A DNA stretch of 6,482 nt. Origin: Pseudomonadota bacterium (lineage in GTDB: Bacteria; Pseudomonadota; Alphaproteobacteria; ATCC43930; CGMCC-115725). Below are positions 1 through 5,747 of this stretch, one piece after another. Position 1 is the first letter of the stretch. Every line of letters starts with the position of its first letter. The notes under the pieces were generated by a model. It saw only the letters and a list, made by a program, of their open reading frames with translations. It was not told where the DNA came from and did not search any database. The translations under genes were made by a program, and so were the position numbers. Location: positions 1 to 6,482 of the forward strand of contig JAJYIC010000148.1 in the NCBI GenBank assembly GCA_021790295.1. Reading direction: 5' to 3'.

Positions 1-284
1 TGATCGAACCAGAGTTTGGCGCTCGCAGAGAGGGTCCGCGCCGCCCCTTCGAGACGTTCGAGAAAGCGCCGGGAAGGAAAGCGCGAGCGCGCCGCCAAAC
101 GCCCTCCCGCGGTCGACGCAAGCCGCTCCAACTCGATGAGCCGCCGGATTTCCGCGGCGCTGCCCCGGCGCAGATGACAAAGGGCGTGATGGCGCCGGCA
201 ATAGGCCGAACCGGGCCGCCGCCGGGCGCCGCAACGGTGAAGCTTTGCGCGGCCGGATAGATTAGGCGCAGCCTTCCTCGTCAC
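1..284 (-). CDS. Uncharacterised small Cys/His-cluster protein, 5' part (GcrA-like zinc motif); runs off left edge
   Basis: An open frame from a GTG at 284 continues to the window edge (94 codons seen, no stop). Residues 1-16 are basic. Residues 18-37 hold a Cys/His cluster: C18-G, then Y-C29, H32, H33, C36 and H37. The spacing resembles the C-terminal zinc-type motif of alphaproteobacterial GcrA proteins and some small phage-type DNA-binding proteins. Residues 42-83 look helical and are rich in Arg, Glu, Leu and Ala. I do not recognise the family. The resemblance to GcrA is limited to the short Cys/His motif, so a nucleic-acid-binding role is inference. The start is uncertain: no Shine-Dalgarno site fits the GTG, but an in-frame ATG at 350 lies upstream of the predicted transcription start and inside the promoter. 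A good minus-strand promoter (335-362) points into the frame. The gene is divergent from the S24 regulator, which may control it. Confidence 0.55.
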   Translation of the reverse strand, partial: MTRKAAPNLSGRAKLHRCGARRRPGSAYCRRHHALCHLRRGSAAEIRRLIELERLASTAGGRLAARSRFPSRRFLERLEGAARTLSASAKLWFD

Positions 285-333
285 CCGTCGAGGGCATCGT
301 TTTCGCCCTTGTCTCTTTTGTCTGCGATGCGCA

Positions 334-339
334 TATAAT
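334..339 (+). promoter_or_regulatory. Candidate -10 element for the S24 regulator gene
   Basis: A perfect TATAAT lies 44 bases before the ATG at 384. The -35 is poor: the best candidate, TTGTCT at 309-314, would need a 19-base spacer. The predicted start is near 346, which would put the palindrome at 365-376 in the leader. The element shares bases with the opposing promoter's TATTAT, so the two promoters probably compete for polymerase. Confidence 0.4.
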
Positions 340-362
340 AAAACAATCATCCGGATTGTCAA
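335..362 (-). promoter_or_regulatory. Sigma70-type promoter for the leftward gene
   Basis: Read on the minus strand, TTGACA (357-362) is a perfect -35 hexamer. It is followed after 16 bases by TATTAT (335-340), a 5/6 match to the -10 consensus. The predicted transcript starts near 328, upstream of the GTG at 284. This is the best promoter match in the window. Its -10 element overlaps a plus-strand TATAAT. Confidence 0.65.
343..359. promoter_or_regulatory. Second inverted repeat in the divergent promoter region
   Basis: ACAATC and GATTGT form 6-bp arms around a 5-base spacer. The 8-bp palindrome ATCCGGAT (349-356) overlaps its centre, and ATTG-T-CAAT (355-363) overlaps its right arm. The CAAT/ATTG core is shared with the palindrome at 365-376. 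The repeat lies between the -35 and -10 hexamers of the leftward promoter, where a bound protein would block it. Confidence 0.4.
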
Positions 363-364
363 TA

Positions 365-376
365 TAGCAATTGCTA
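365..376. promoter_or_regulatory. 12-bp perfect palindrome, candidate operator
   Basis: TAGCAATTGCTA is a perfect 12-bp palindrome ending 7 bases before the S24 gene start. It is followed by more AT-rich sequence. A dyad-symmetric site directly before an HTH regulator gene is a typical autoregulatory operator; binding by this regulator is inferred. Its centre is about 42 bases upstream of the predicted leftward transcription start, so a bound protein could also contact polymerase there. Confidence 0.5.
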
Positions 377-383
377 AAATCGC

Positions 384-1067
384 ATGAATAGCCCCTTCTT
401 TCGCGAAGCTCTCGAACGCGCCGGAGCGAGCCAAGCCGATCTCGCGCGCCATCTCCGCCTCGCCCCTTCGGCGGTCTCGCGTTTGCTGAGCGGCGAGCGC
501 CAGATGAAGGCTCTCGAAGCGGTTCAGATCGCCGATTTTCTCGGTGTCAAAGAGGAAGAGGTTTTGCGTCACGCTGGGAGCGGCTTCAGCGGCGCGGGCG
601 AAAGCCAAAGGCGCGGTCGCCCGCCTTCGACCGCGGGGCCGGGCGCGCGGCCCCCGAGAGCGCCTTTGCCGCGCCCTTCGCGCGGCGATCTGATGCCGGT
701 GAGGAGCGCGGCGCGCGGCGGCAGCGAGCAGGAGATGTTTCTCGAAGACGGGCCGATCGGCACCACCCCGCGCCCCGCCAATCTCGCCGGCGTGCGCGAG
801 GCCTACGCTCTTTATGTGGTCGGCGATAGCATGGAACCGCGTTACGAACAGGGTTGGCTTCTTCACGTCAACCCTTGGAGGCCGCCGGTCCGCGGCCGCG
901 ACGTCGTTGTCTACAAAACCAACCAGGCAGTTCTCATCAAACAGTTCGTCGGCTGGGAGGGCGAGGCGTTGGTGCTGCGCCAACTCAACCCGCCGCAGCT
1001 TCTGCGCATCCCGCGCGCCGAAGTCGCCGGCTGCCACCTCATCGTCGGCTGCGACCAGGAAGGCTGA
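384..1067 (+). CDS. XRE-type HTH / S24 peptidase-fold transcriptional regulator
   Basis: A LexA/phage-repressor-like regulator of 227 residues, presumably a soluble DNA-binding dimer. Residues 4-62 form an XRE helix-turn-helix, including the segment S16-QADLARHLRLAPSAVSRLL. Residues 66-120 are a Gly/Arg/Pro-rich linker. Residues 137-225 match the S24 fold. The GDSMEP motif places the nucleophile at S149 and the LIKQF segment the general base at K186; their 37-residue spacing equals that of E. coli LexA (S119/K156). No Ala-Gly or Cys-Gly sits about 35 residues before the serine, where LexA is cut, so self-cleavage is doubtful. The ATG at 384 is the only sensible start because an in-frame TAA lies at 375-377. 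It has no Shine-Dalgarno sequence. The gene is divergent from the left-edge gene and convergent with hpnR. No SOS role or phage genes are evident. The family call is secure; the targets are unknown. Confidence 0.88.
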   Translation: MNSPFFREALERAGASQADLARHLRLAPSAVSRLLSGERQMKALEAVQIADFLGVKEEEVLRHAGSGFSGAGESQRRGRPPSTAGPGARPPRAPLPRPSRGDLMPVRSAARGGSEQEMFLEDGPIGTTPRPANLAGVREAYALYVVGDSMEPRYEQGWLLHVNPWRPPVRGRDVVVYKTNQAVLIKQFVGWEGEALVLRQLNPPQLLRIPRAEVAGCHLIVGCDQEG

Positions 1068-1084
1068 AAGGGCAAAGGAAATCG

Positions 1085-1096
1085 GCCCGTTCGGGC
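1085..1096. terminator. Weak hairpin between convergent S24 and hpnR genes
   Basis: GCCCG-TT-CGGGC could fold into a short hairpin in the 49-bp gap between the two convergent stop codons. On the plus strand a CTTTTCTC run follows only after 14 more bases. On the minus strand the next bases are CGATTTCCTTT. The stem is short and the U-tract imperfect on both strands, so terminator activity is tentative. Confidence 0.25.
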
Positions 1097-1116
1097 AGGA
1101 CCGCGTTCGCCTTTTC

Positions 1117-2652
1117 TCAGAGGCTGTCGCCCATGCGCGTCTCTTCGACAAAGCGTTCGGTGGCGGCGTCGAGGTTGCGCCCTCCTCGCCCGCGCGGGGG
1201 ATGGATGTAAAGGGCGGCGCGCGAAGGCTCGGCCAGCGGCGCCAGAGGGATTTCGTAGGACACCGCCGCCTTGTGATCCGCGAGGAGGTATTGCGGGCGA
1301 AAGACCCTGTCGAGAAGAAACAGGCTTTTCAAGAAATTGGTCTGCCCTTTGAGGAGATGGCGGCCGATGATCCCCATCATCTGGTAGACCTGACGCCAGC
1401 CCATGTGTTTCTTGTAAAAGGCGCGCTGCGTCGCGACCAGTTCCTCATAGAATTCCGCCAAAGAGAGACGCGTCGGCAAAACCGCATGCTGGATATCGAA
1501 AAGCCGGTAGTCGCGGGTCGCAAGATCCCCCGCCAGCGCTAGCCAGCTCTCGGTCCCCGGATAAGGGGTGTTGACGCTGACGTTGATGACCTCCCGCATA
1601 TCGGCGGCCCATTCGCGCACCACGCGAAAGCGTTCGCGATCCCAGTCGGGGTCGGCGATCAAATTGATCGCGACGATGAGATCGAGAGAGCGCGCGAATT
1701 CGAGCGCCGCGAGGTTCTTATCGAGCGACACCCTTTTGCGGTGTTTCTTGAGCCCTTCCTCGTCGATCGCTTCCACTCCGATAAAGATGTATTTGAGCCC
1801 GAGCCGCTTCCAGAAACGGAACACTTCCTTGTTGCGCAAAAGAACGTCGGCGCGGGTCTCGAGGTAATATTCCTTTTTCAATCCGGCGCGAGCGATCGCC
1901 TCGCCCAGTTCCATGCCGTGGCGCTCTTGGACGAAAGCGACGTCATCGACGACGAAAAGGCCGGGTTCGCGCACCTGGCGCAATTCCTCGACGATGCGCT
2001 CGGGGGTCCGCAGGCGATAGCTGCGGCCGTAAAACGTCCAGGCGCTGCAAAAGTTGCAGTCCCAAGGGCAGCCGCGGGAAAACTCGATCGAGGCGCAAGG
2101 GTCGAGAATGCCGAGGAAATACTTGCGGCGATGGCGCAAAAGATCGCGCGCCGGCAACAGATCGTCGAGAGAGTGGACAAAGGCCGCAGGCGGGCCTTCG
2201 CCGTCAGCCGTGACGGCGCCCTGAACAGTCTCTGGGTTCTCGCCGCGCTCTAGCGCCTCTAAAAGAAGCGGCATCCCCGCTTCGCCTTCGCCTTTGAGGA
2301 CGCAATCGATCGCCCCTTCGCCGTCAGCGAGGAGAGCCTTTGCGACAAAGGAGGCGCTGTGGCCGCCGACGCAAAGGAAGGATTGCGGCAGGCGCGCTTT
2401 TGTCAGTTTCGCGAGGTCGATGATTTCCGGGATGTTGGCCAGATAATTCCCGGAAAAGGCGACGACCTGCGGGCGCCAGTCGGCGAGAAGATCGAGGTAG
2501 GCCTTGCGGCTTTCAACCTGAAGGTCGATGAGGCGCACTTCGTGCCCGGCCTTTCGCGCCGCGGTCGCCACCAGTTCGAGCCCCAAAGGTTCGAGCCGCA
2601 AAAACACCTTCGTATACATGAGAGGGCTGGGGTGGACGCCGAGGAGCCGCAT
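1117..2652 (-). CDS. hpnR: Hopanoid C-3 methylase HpnR (B12-binding radical SAM)
   Basis: HpnR adds a methyl group at C-3 of the hopanoid A ring, using S-adenosylmethionine, cobalamin and a 4Fe-4S cluster, and gives 3-methylhopanoids for the membranes. The protein has 511 residues, about the length I recall for the family. Residues 1-150 form the B12-binding-type domain, opening with the family-like VHPSPLMYTKVFLRLEPLGL stretch and including GGH at 96-98. A classic DxHxxG motif is not visible. The radical SAM core spans about 185-390, with C195, C199 and C202 in RGCPWDCNFC (CxxxCxxC). A helical C-terminal part (390-460) and a basic tail follow. The ATG at 2652 has an AGGGAGG site (2660-2666) 7 bases before it. 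No other hopanoid gene is in the window. Assignment rests on remembered similarity; HpnP-like C-2 methylases are the main alternative but seem less likely from the N-terminus. Confidence 0.87.
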   Translation of the reverse strand: MRLLGVHPSPLMYTKVFLRLEPLGLELVATAARKAGHEVRLIDLQVESRKAYLDLLADWRPQVVAFSGNYLANIPEIIDLAKLTKARLPQSFLCVGGHSASFVAKALLADGEGAIDCVLKGEGEAGMPLLLEALERGENPETVQGAVTADGEGPPAAFVHSLDDLLPARDLLRHRRKYFLGILDPCASIEFSRGCPWDCNFCSAWTFYGRSYRLRTPERIVEELRQVREPGLFVVDDVAFVQERHGMELGEAIARAGLKKEYYLETRADVLLRNKEVFRFWKRLGLKYIFIGVEAIDEEGLKKHRKRVSLDKNLAALEFARSLDLIVAINLIADPDWDRERFRVVREWAADMREVINVSVNTPYPGTESWLALAGDLATRDYRLFDIQHAVLPTRLSLAEFYEELVATQRAFYKKHMGWRQVYQMMGIIGRHLLKGQTNFLKSLFLLDRVFRPQYLLADHKAAVSYEIPLAPLAEPSRAALYIHPPRGRGGRNLDAATERFVEETRMGDSL

Positions 2653-2659
2653 GAACCTC

Positions 2660-2666
2660 CCTCCCT
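2660..2666 (-). promoter_or_regulatory. Ribosome binding site of hpnR
   Basis: AGGGAGG on the minus strand lies 7 bases before the ATG at 2652. A second overlapping GGAGG (2656-2660) is only 3 bases away. The site fixes the start and predicts efficient translation. Confidence 0.75.
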
Positions 2667-2691
2667 TCTCGCCCGCAAGCCTGGCGCTCTC

Positions 2692-2762
2692 GCGCTTTTG
2701 AACCCCCGGCCCCCGGAATCGTTCCGTTCAAAGGCGCCCGCAGCGAGAAAGCGCGATTGAAC
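2692..2762. repeat. Three copies of GCGC-NN-TTGAAC between hpnR and the DUF169 gene
   Basis: The 12-mer occurs at 2692-2703 (plus, NN=TT), 2726-2737 (minus, NN=CT) and 2751-2762 (plus, NN=GA). All ten fixed bases are identical in each copy. The first two copies form an inverted repeat with a 22-base gap; in plus-strand RNA they would pair fully with one U-G wobble. A smaller CGGAA-TCG-TTCCG repeat (2714-2726) sits inside that gap. The array lies 40-110 bases upstream of the hpnR start and 62-133 bases upstream of the DUF169 start. It is probably a set of binding sites for a regulator of one or both genes. Some TTGAAC units might instead serve as -35 elements, but no convincing -10 was found. 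Confidence 0.6.
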
Positions 2763-2824
2763 CGGAGACAACAGAGGGCGGCAAGGGTATCGTCGCTGCA
2801 AAACCAGTACCGAAAGCGCAGCCG

Positions 2825-3598
2825 ATGAGCCTTTCCTTGAAGGAAGTTTCCCTTGCTCTCGAACGCCTGTTGCGGCTTCGTTCGCTCCCTTTCGCCATGA
2901 AGCTTTTCCGCGAGCGCGCGGAAATGGAGGGGGTAGAGCGCATCAGGCGGCCGAAGGCGATCCACACCCTCGATCAGATCGTCGCCCAGGCGGCCCGTCT
3001 CGGCTGGACGGTCGGCATCACCGGGGATGATCTTGTCGGCGCGCAATGCCGCGCCGTCGTCGGCCTCGGGCGCGCCAAGGACCCGGCCTGGCATTCGGGC
3101 CGCCACATGGTCGGGGTCTGGTACGAGACGGCCGCAGACGCCGAAAGCCACCAAGGGGCGATGCACACCGTCGATGACGGGCTTTACGAGGCCCTCGCCG
3201 TCGCTCCTCTCGCCTCAGGCCGTCTCGACCCTCCCGACATCGCCCTTTTCTACGCCACTCCGGGGGCGATGATCTATTTCATCAACGGCCTTCAGTGGTC
3301 GGGCTATAAGCGCTTCGATTGGAGCGTGGTCGGCGAATCGGCTTGTGCCGATTCCTGGGGGCGCGCGCTCAAGACGCGCGAGCCGAGCCTTTCCATCCCC
3401 TGTTTTGCCGAACGCCGCTACGGCGGCGTTCTCGACGAGGAGATGCTGATGGCGCTCCCGCCCGAATATCTCGGCAAGGCGATCGCCGGCATGGAGGCGC
3501 TCTCCAAAAACGGGTTGCGGTATCCGATCCCTCTATACGGCATCCAGCAGGACGTGCGCGCGGGCATGGCCGCGAGCTACCCCGACCGCGCCGGCTGA
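2825..3598 (+). CDS. DUF169 family protein
   Basis: A 257-residue protein that I place in the DUF169 (COG2043) family, whose biochemical role is not established. Matching features are a helical N-terminus leading into SLPFAMKLF, the RPKAIHTLDQIVAQAARLGW segment, C75 in a GxxCRAVVGLG-type stretch, and the C-terminal block with C174, C193 and the LPPEYLGK motif. The three cysteines are candidate metal or cofactor ligands, by inference. There is no signal peptide or membrane segment, so it is probably cytoplasmic. The ATG at 2825 keeps the usual N-terminal helix; it has no Shine-Dalgarno sequence, and later ATGs at 2897 and 2924 lack one too. It is divergent from hpnR across a 172-bp region with repeated 12-mers. 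It converges on the aldolase gene, with only 12 bp between the stop codons. Confidence 0.8.
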   Translation: MSLSLKEVSLALERLLRLRSLPFAMKLFRERAEMEGVERIRRPKAIHTLDQIVAQAARLGWTVGITGDDLVGAQCRAVVGLGRAKDPAWHSGRHMVGVWYETAADAESHQGAMHTVDDGLYEALAVAPLASGRLDPPDIALFYATPGAMIYFINGLQWSGYKRFDWSVVGESACADSWGRALKTREPSLSIPCFAERRYGGVLDEEMLMALPPEYLGKAIAGMEALSKNGLRYPIPLYGIQQDVRAGMAASYPDRAG

Positions 3599-3610
3599 GC
3601 CGCCCCTCTT

Positions 3611-5671
3611 TCAGCGCAAGGCCGCGGCCATGTTGCCGCCGTCGACCGTCAAGATCGCTGCCGTCGTCTTTTGCGCAAGGGCGAGGCTAAGAAAGGCCTC
3701 GGCGACGTCTTCGGCTTTGACTTCGCGCCCGAGAAGGTTTCCTTTGAGATAGTCCTCTTCGCTCTGTCTGCGCGCTTTTGCCCTTTCGGCCAAGAGTTGC
3801 GGCGAAAGCAGCCCGCTTCGCACCCGGTCGGCGTTGACGGCGTTCGCCCTTATCCCTTCTCTCCCGTATTCGAGAGCGTATTGCCGCATCAAGGCGAGCG
3901 TTGCCGCTTTCGCGAGCCCATAAGGGCCGAAACCGGGCCCCGGGTTGAGCGCCTGCTTCGAGACGTTGAATAAGAGGCAACCGCCCGTCCCTTGCGCCAG
4001 CATGAGGCGCAACGCCTCTTGAGCCACCTTTTGATGGGCGAAAAAATTGACCTCGAAGCTCGCCCGCAAAACGCTTTCGGCAACTTCCCCGATGGCACCC
4101 GTAAAGGCCGCCCCGGCATTCGAAAGGAGGATGTCGAGGCCGCCGAAATGGCGCGCAATTTGGGCAAAGCTCTCAGCGACCTCGCGCTCGTCCGTTACTT
4201 CGCAAGAAAGTGCGAGCGCGCTTCCGGGAAGCCTCTCTGCGGCCTCTTCGAGCCTCCCCTTCTCCTTGTCGAGAAGAGCGACTTCGGCTCCCGCCTCGAT
4301 AAACGCCCGCGCCGCGGCAAGGCCGATGGTCCCCGCGCCCCCGGTCACGACCGCGATCTGGCCGGCGAGAGGCTTTTCCGAAGCTCCCTTCAGCTTTGCC
4401 TGTTCGAGAGACCAGTATTCGACGGCAAAAAGCTCGGCTTCGCCGACCGGTTCGAAGCGGCCGACGGCTTCGGCGCCGCGCGCCACCTCGATGGTCGAGA
4501 CCGCAAGATCGGCGGCGATTGCGGCCTCCCTTTTGCTGCGCGCAAGCCCGAAAAGACCGAGCCCCGGAACGAGGACGATACGCGGCATGGGATCGAGTTC
4601 GCGTTTGGGGATTTTTTCCTTCTCGTTGTACCGGGCGAAATAGGCGCGGTATTGCTGGGCGTATCGCGCGACCGCCTCGCGCACCGCCGCCTTCCACTCC
4701 GCGAGATTTCCTTTGACCGGCGGCGGGGTGATGAGAGGCTTATTTTTGGTGCGCAAAGTCAAATCGGGGGTGGCAATCCCGGCATTGGCGTAACGCAAAA
4801 GCTCGGCGCCGGCGCAATAGTCGAGAACCTCGGGACCGCAACGGAAATCGAGAATGAAACGCTTCCACGACCCTTCGTTGCCGGGATCGGCCGCGGCGCA
4901 GGCGCCGCGCAGGATGGGGGCAACCCCGGCCGCCTCGGCGATCCCGCGAGGGAGCGCTCGCGGCAAAAAGACAACGCTCTTTCCCCGCGCGAGAGCCTCT
5001 TCGGCAAAGGTGACCGCAAGGATCGTGCGCTCGTAGGATTCGCGCGCCTCTTCGCCAAAGCTGACGAGCCCGTGTTTCAAAAGGACAAGCCCTTCGACCA
5101 GGGGATCCTTTTCGAAAATCTCGACCGCCTTTTTGGCGAGAAGAAAGCCGGGCATCACGTAAGGCACGAGGCCGAGACGCCGGCCATAAAGATCGCCGCA
5201 GCGCTCCGCCCCATCCTTCTGATCGGCAAGGGAAAGAACCGCGCTCGCATGGGTGTGGTCGATATAGGCGTGCGGCAGGAAGGCGTGGAGGAGGGTTTCG
5301 ACCGAAGGGTTCGGGGCTTTGGGATCGATAAGGTTCGAACGCTGGATCGCGACCATCGCTTCATCGGCCAAACTGGAGCGCGCGCGCAACTTTTTGAGCG
5401 GGGCGAGGCGAACCGCGGGCAATCCTTCGGGCTCGATCGAGGCGAGGTCCGAACCGCTCCCTTTGACGCAGAGAATTTCGGCCCTCTCGCCTGAGAGATC
5501 CGCGACGACCGTCTTGAGCGAGGTATTGCCGCCGCCGTGAAGGACGAGCTTCGGCTCTTTTCCGAGGAGCCGGGAGCTGTAGACGCGCAGCGCGAGATCT
5601 TTGCCCACTCCCTTTGCCGCATACTGCGCCGCGATCCCTTCGGCCTCGCTTTCGGACCACAGGCTGCGCAT
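3611..5671 (-). CDS. Bifunctional class II aldolase / short-chain dehydrogenase (RhaD-SDR fusion type)
   Basis: A 686-residue fusion. The N-terminal half (about 25-250) is a zinc-dependent class II aldolase: HGGGNTS at 45-51, the His pair H139 and H141 in DHTHAS, and H200 in KHG. The C-terminal half (434-686) is a classical SDR: TGGAGTIG at 443-450, D468 after the second strand (suggesting NAD), NAG at 518-520, and S571, Y584, K588. All catalytic residues seem intact. The architecture matches the family annotated as rhamnulose-1-phosphate aldolase/lactaldehyde dehydrogenase, which would split a ketose 1-phosphate to dihydroxyacetone phosphate plus lactaldehyde and act on the aldehyde. No rhamnose kinase, isomerase or transporter is nearby, so the substrate is open. 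The ATG at 5671 is preferred to one at 5809 because AGGGAGG lies 6 bases before it and homology starts there. It is divergent from the cupin gene. Confidence 0.88.
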   Translation of the reverse strand: MRSLWSESEAEGIAAQYAAKGVGKDLALRVYSSRLLGKEPKLVLHGGGNTSLKTVVADLSGERAEILCVKGSGSDLASIEPEGLPAVRLAPLKKLRARSSLADEAMVAIQRSNLIDPKAPNPSVETLLHAFLPHAYIDHTHASAVLSLADQKDGAERCGDLYGRRLGLVPYVMPGFLLAKKAVEIFEKDPLVEGLVLLKHGLVSFGEEARESYERTILAVTFAEEALARGKSVVFLPRALPRGIAEAAGVAPILRGACAAADPGNEGSWKRFILDFRCGPEVLDYCAGAELLRYANAGIATPDLTLRTKNKPLITPPPVKGNLAEWKAAVREAVARYAQQYRAYFARYNEKEKIPKRELDPMPRIVLVPGLGLFGLARSKREAAIAADLAVSTIEVARGAEAVGRFEPVGEAELFAVEYWSLEQAKLKGASEKPLAGQIAVVTGGAGTIGLAAARAFIEAGAEVALLDKEKGRLEEAAERLPGSALALSCEVTDEREVAESFAQIARHFGGLDILLSNAGAAFTGAIGEVAESVLRASFEVNFFAHQKVAQEALRLMLAQGTGGCLLFNVSKQALNPGPGFGPYGLAKAATLALMRQYALEYGREGIRANAVNADRVRSGLLSPQLLAERAKARRQSEEDYLKGNLLGREVKAEDVAEAFLSLALAQKTTAAILTVDGGNMAAALR

Positions 5672-5677
5672 AAAAGA

Positions 5678-5684
5678 CCTCCCT
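5678..5684 (-). promoter_or_regulatory. Ribosome binding site of the aldolase-SDR gene
   Basis: AGGGAGG on the minus strand lies 6 bases before the ATG at 5671. It decides against the longer reading from 5809, whose extra 46 residues would overlap the cupin gene and have no family similarity. Confidence 0.75.
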
Positions 5685-5733
5685 CTATACCGCGCGGAAA
5701 GGCTATCAATGGCCAAGGCGAAGGCGCGAGGCA

Positions 5734-5740
5734 AGGGAGG
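5734..5740 (+). promoter_or_regulatory. Ribosome binding site of the cupin gene
   Basis: AGGGAGG lies 7 bases before the ATG at 5748. It supports that start over the in-frame ATGs at 5709 and 5601. No convincing promoter hexamers were found in the 76-bp gap (5672-5747) between the two divergent starts. Confidence 0.75.
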
Positions 5741-5747
5741 CCGGGGC

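Noticed and set aside
285..350. ATG at 350 as start of the left-edge gene
   Set aside because: It lies upstream of the predicted transcription start near 328 and within the promoter hexamers, and has no ribosome binding site.
814..1542. 242-codon plus-strand frame spanning the end of the S24 gene and antisense to hpnR
   Set aside because: It overlaps two well-supported genes in other frames, is Arg/Ser/Ala-rich and has no recognisable domain.
1741..2253. 170-codon plus-strand frame inside hpnR
   Set aside because: Antisense shadow of the radical SAM core; no ribosome binding site or domain.
2359..2760. 133-codon plus-strand frame antisense to the hpnR N-terminus and extending into the control region
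   Set aside because: It covers the hpnR start, its ribosome binding site and two complete copies and most of the third of the 12-mer repeats; its product has no family likeness.
3992..5494. 500-codon open frame on the plus strand
   Set aside because: It lies wholly antisense to the aldolase-SDR gene, whose catalytic motifs and ribosome binding site are intact. Its product shows no family motif and has the Arg/Gly/Asp-rich look of a high-GC shadow frame.
5601..5747. Upstream starts (5601, 5709) for the cupin gene
   Set aside because: The strong ribosome binding site at 5734-5740 selects 5748, and the extension is basic, low complexity and partly antisense to the aldolase start.
5672..5747. 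Promoter hexamers in the aldolase/cupin gap (TATAGA on minus, TATCAA on plus)
   Set aside because: The TATAGA would have a 14-base spacer to TTGATA and would start transcription inside the ribosome binding site; TATCAA has no -35.
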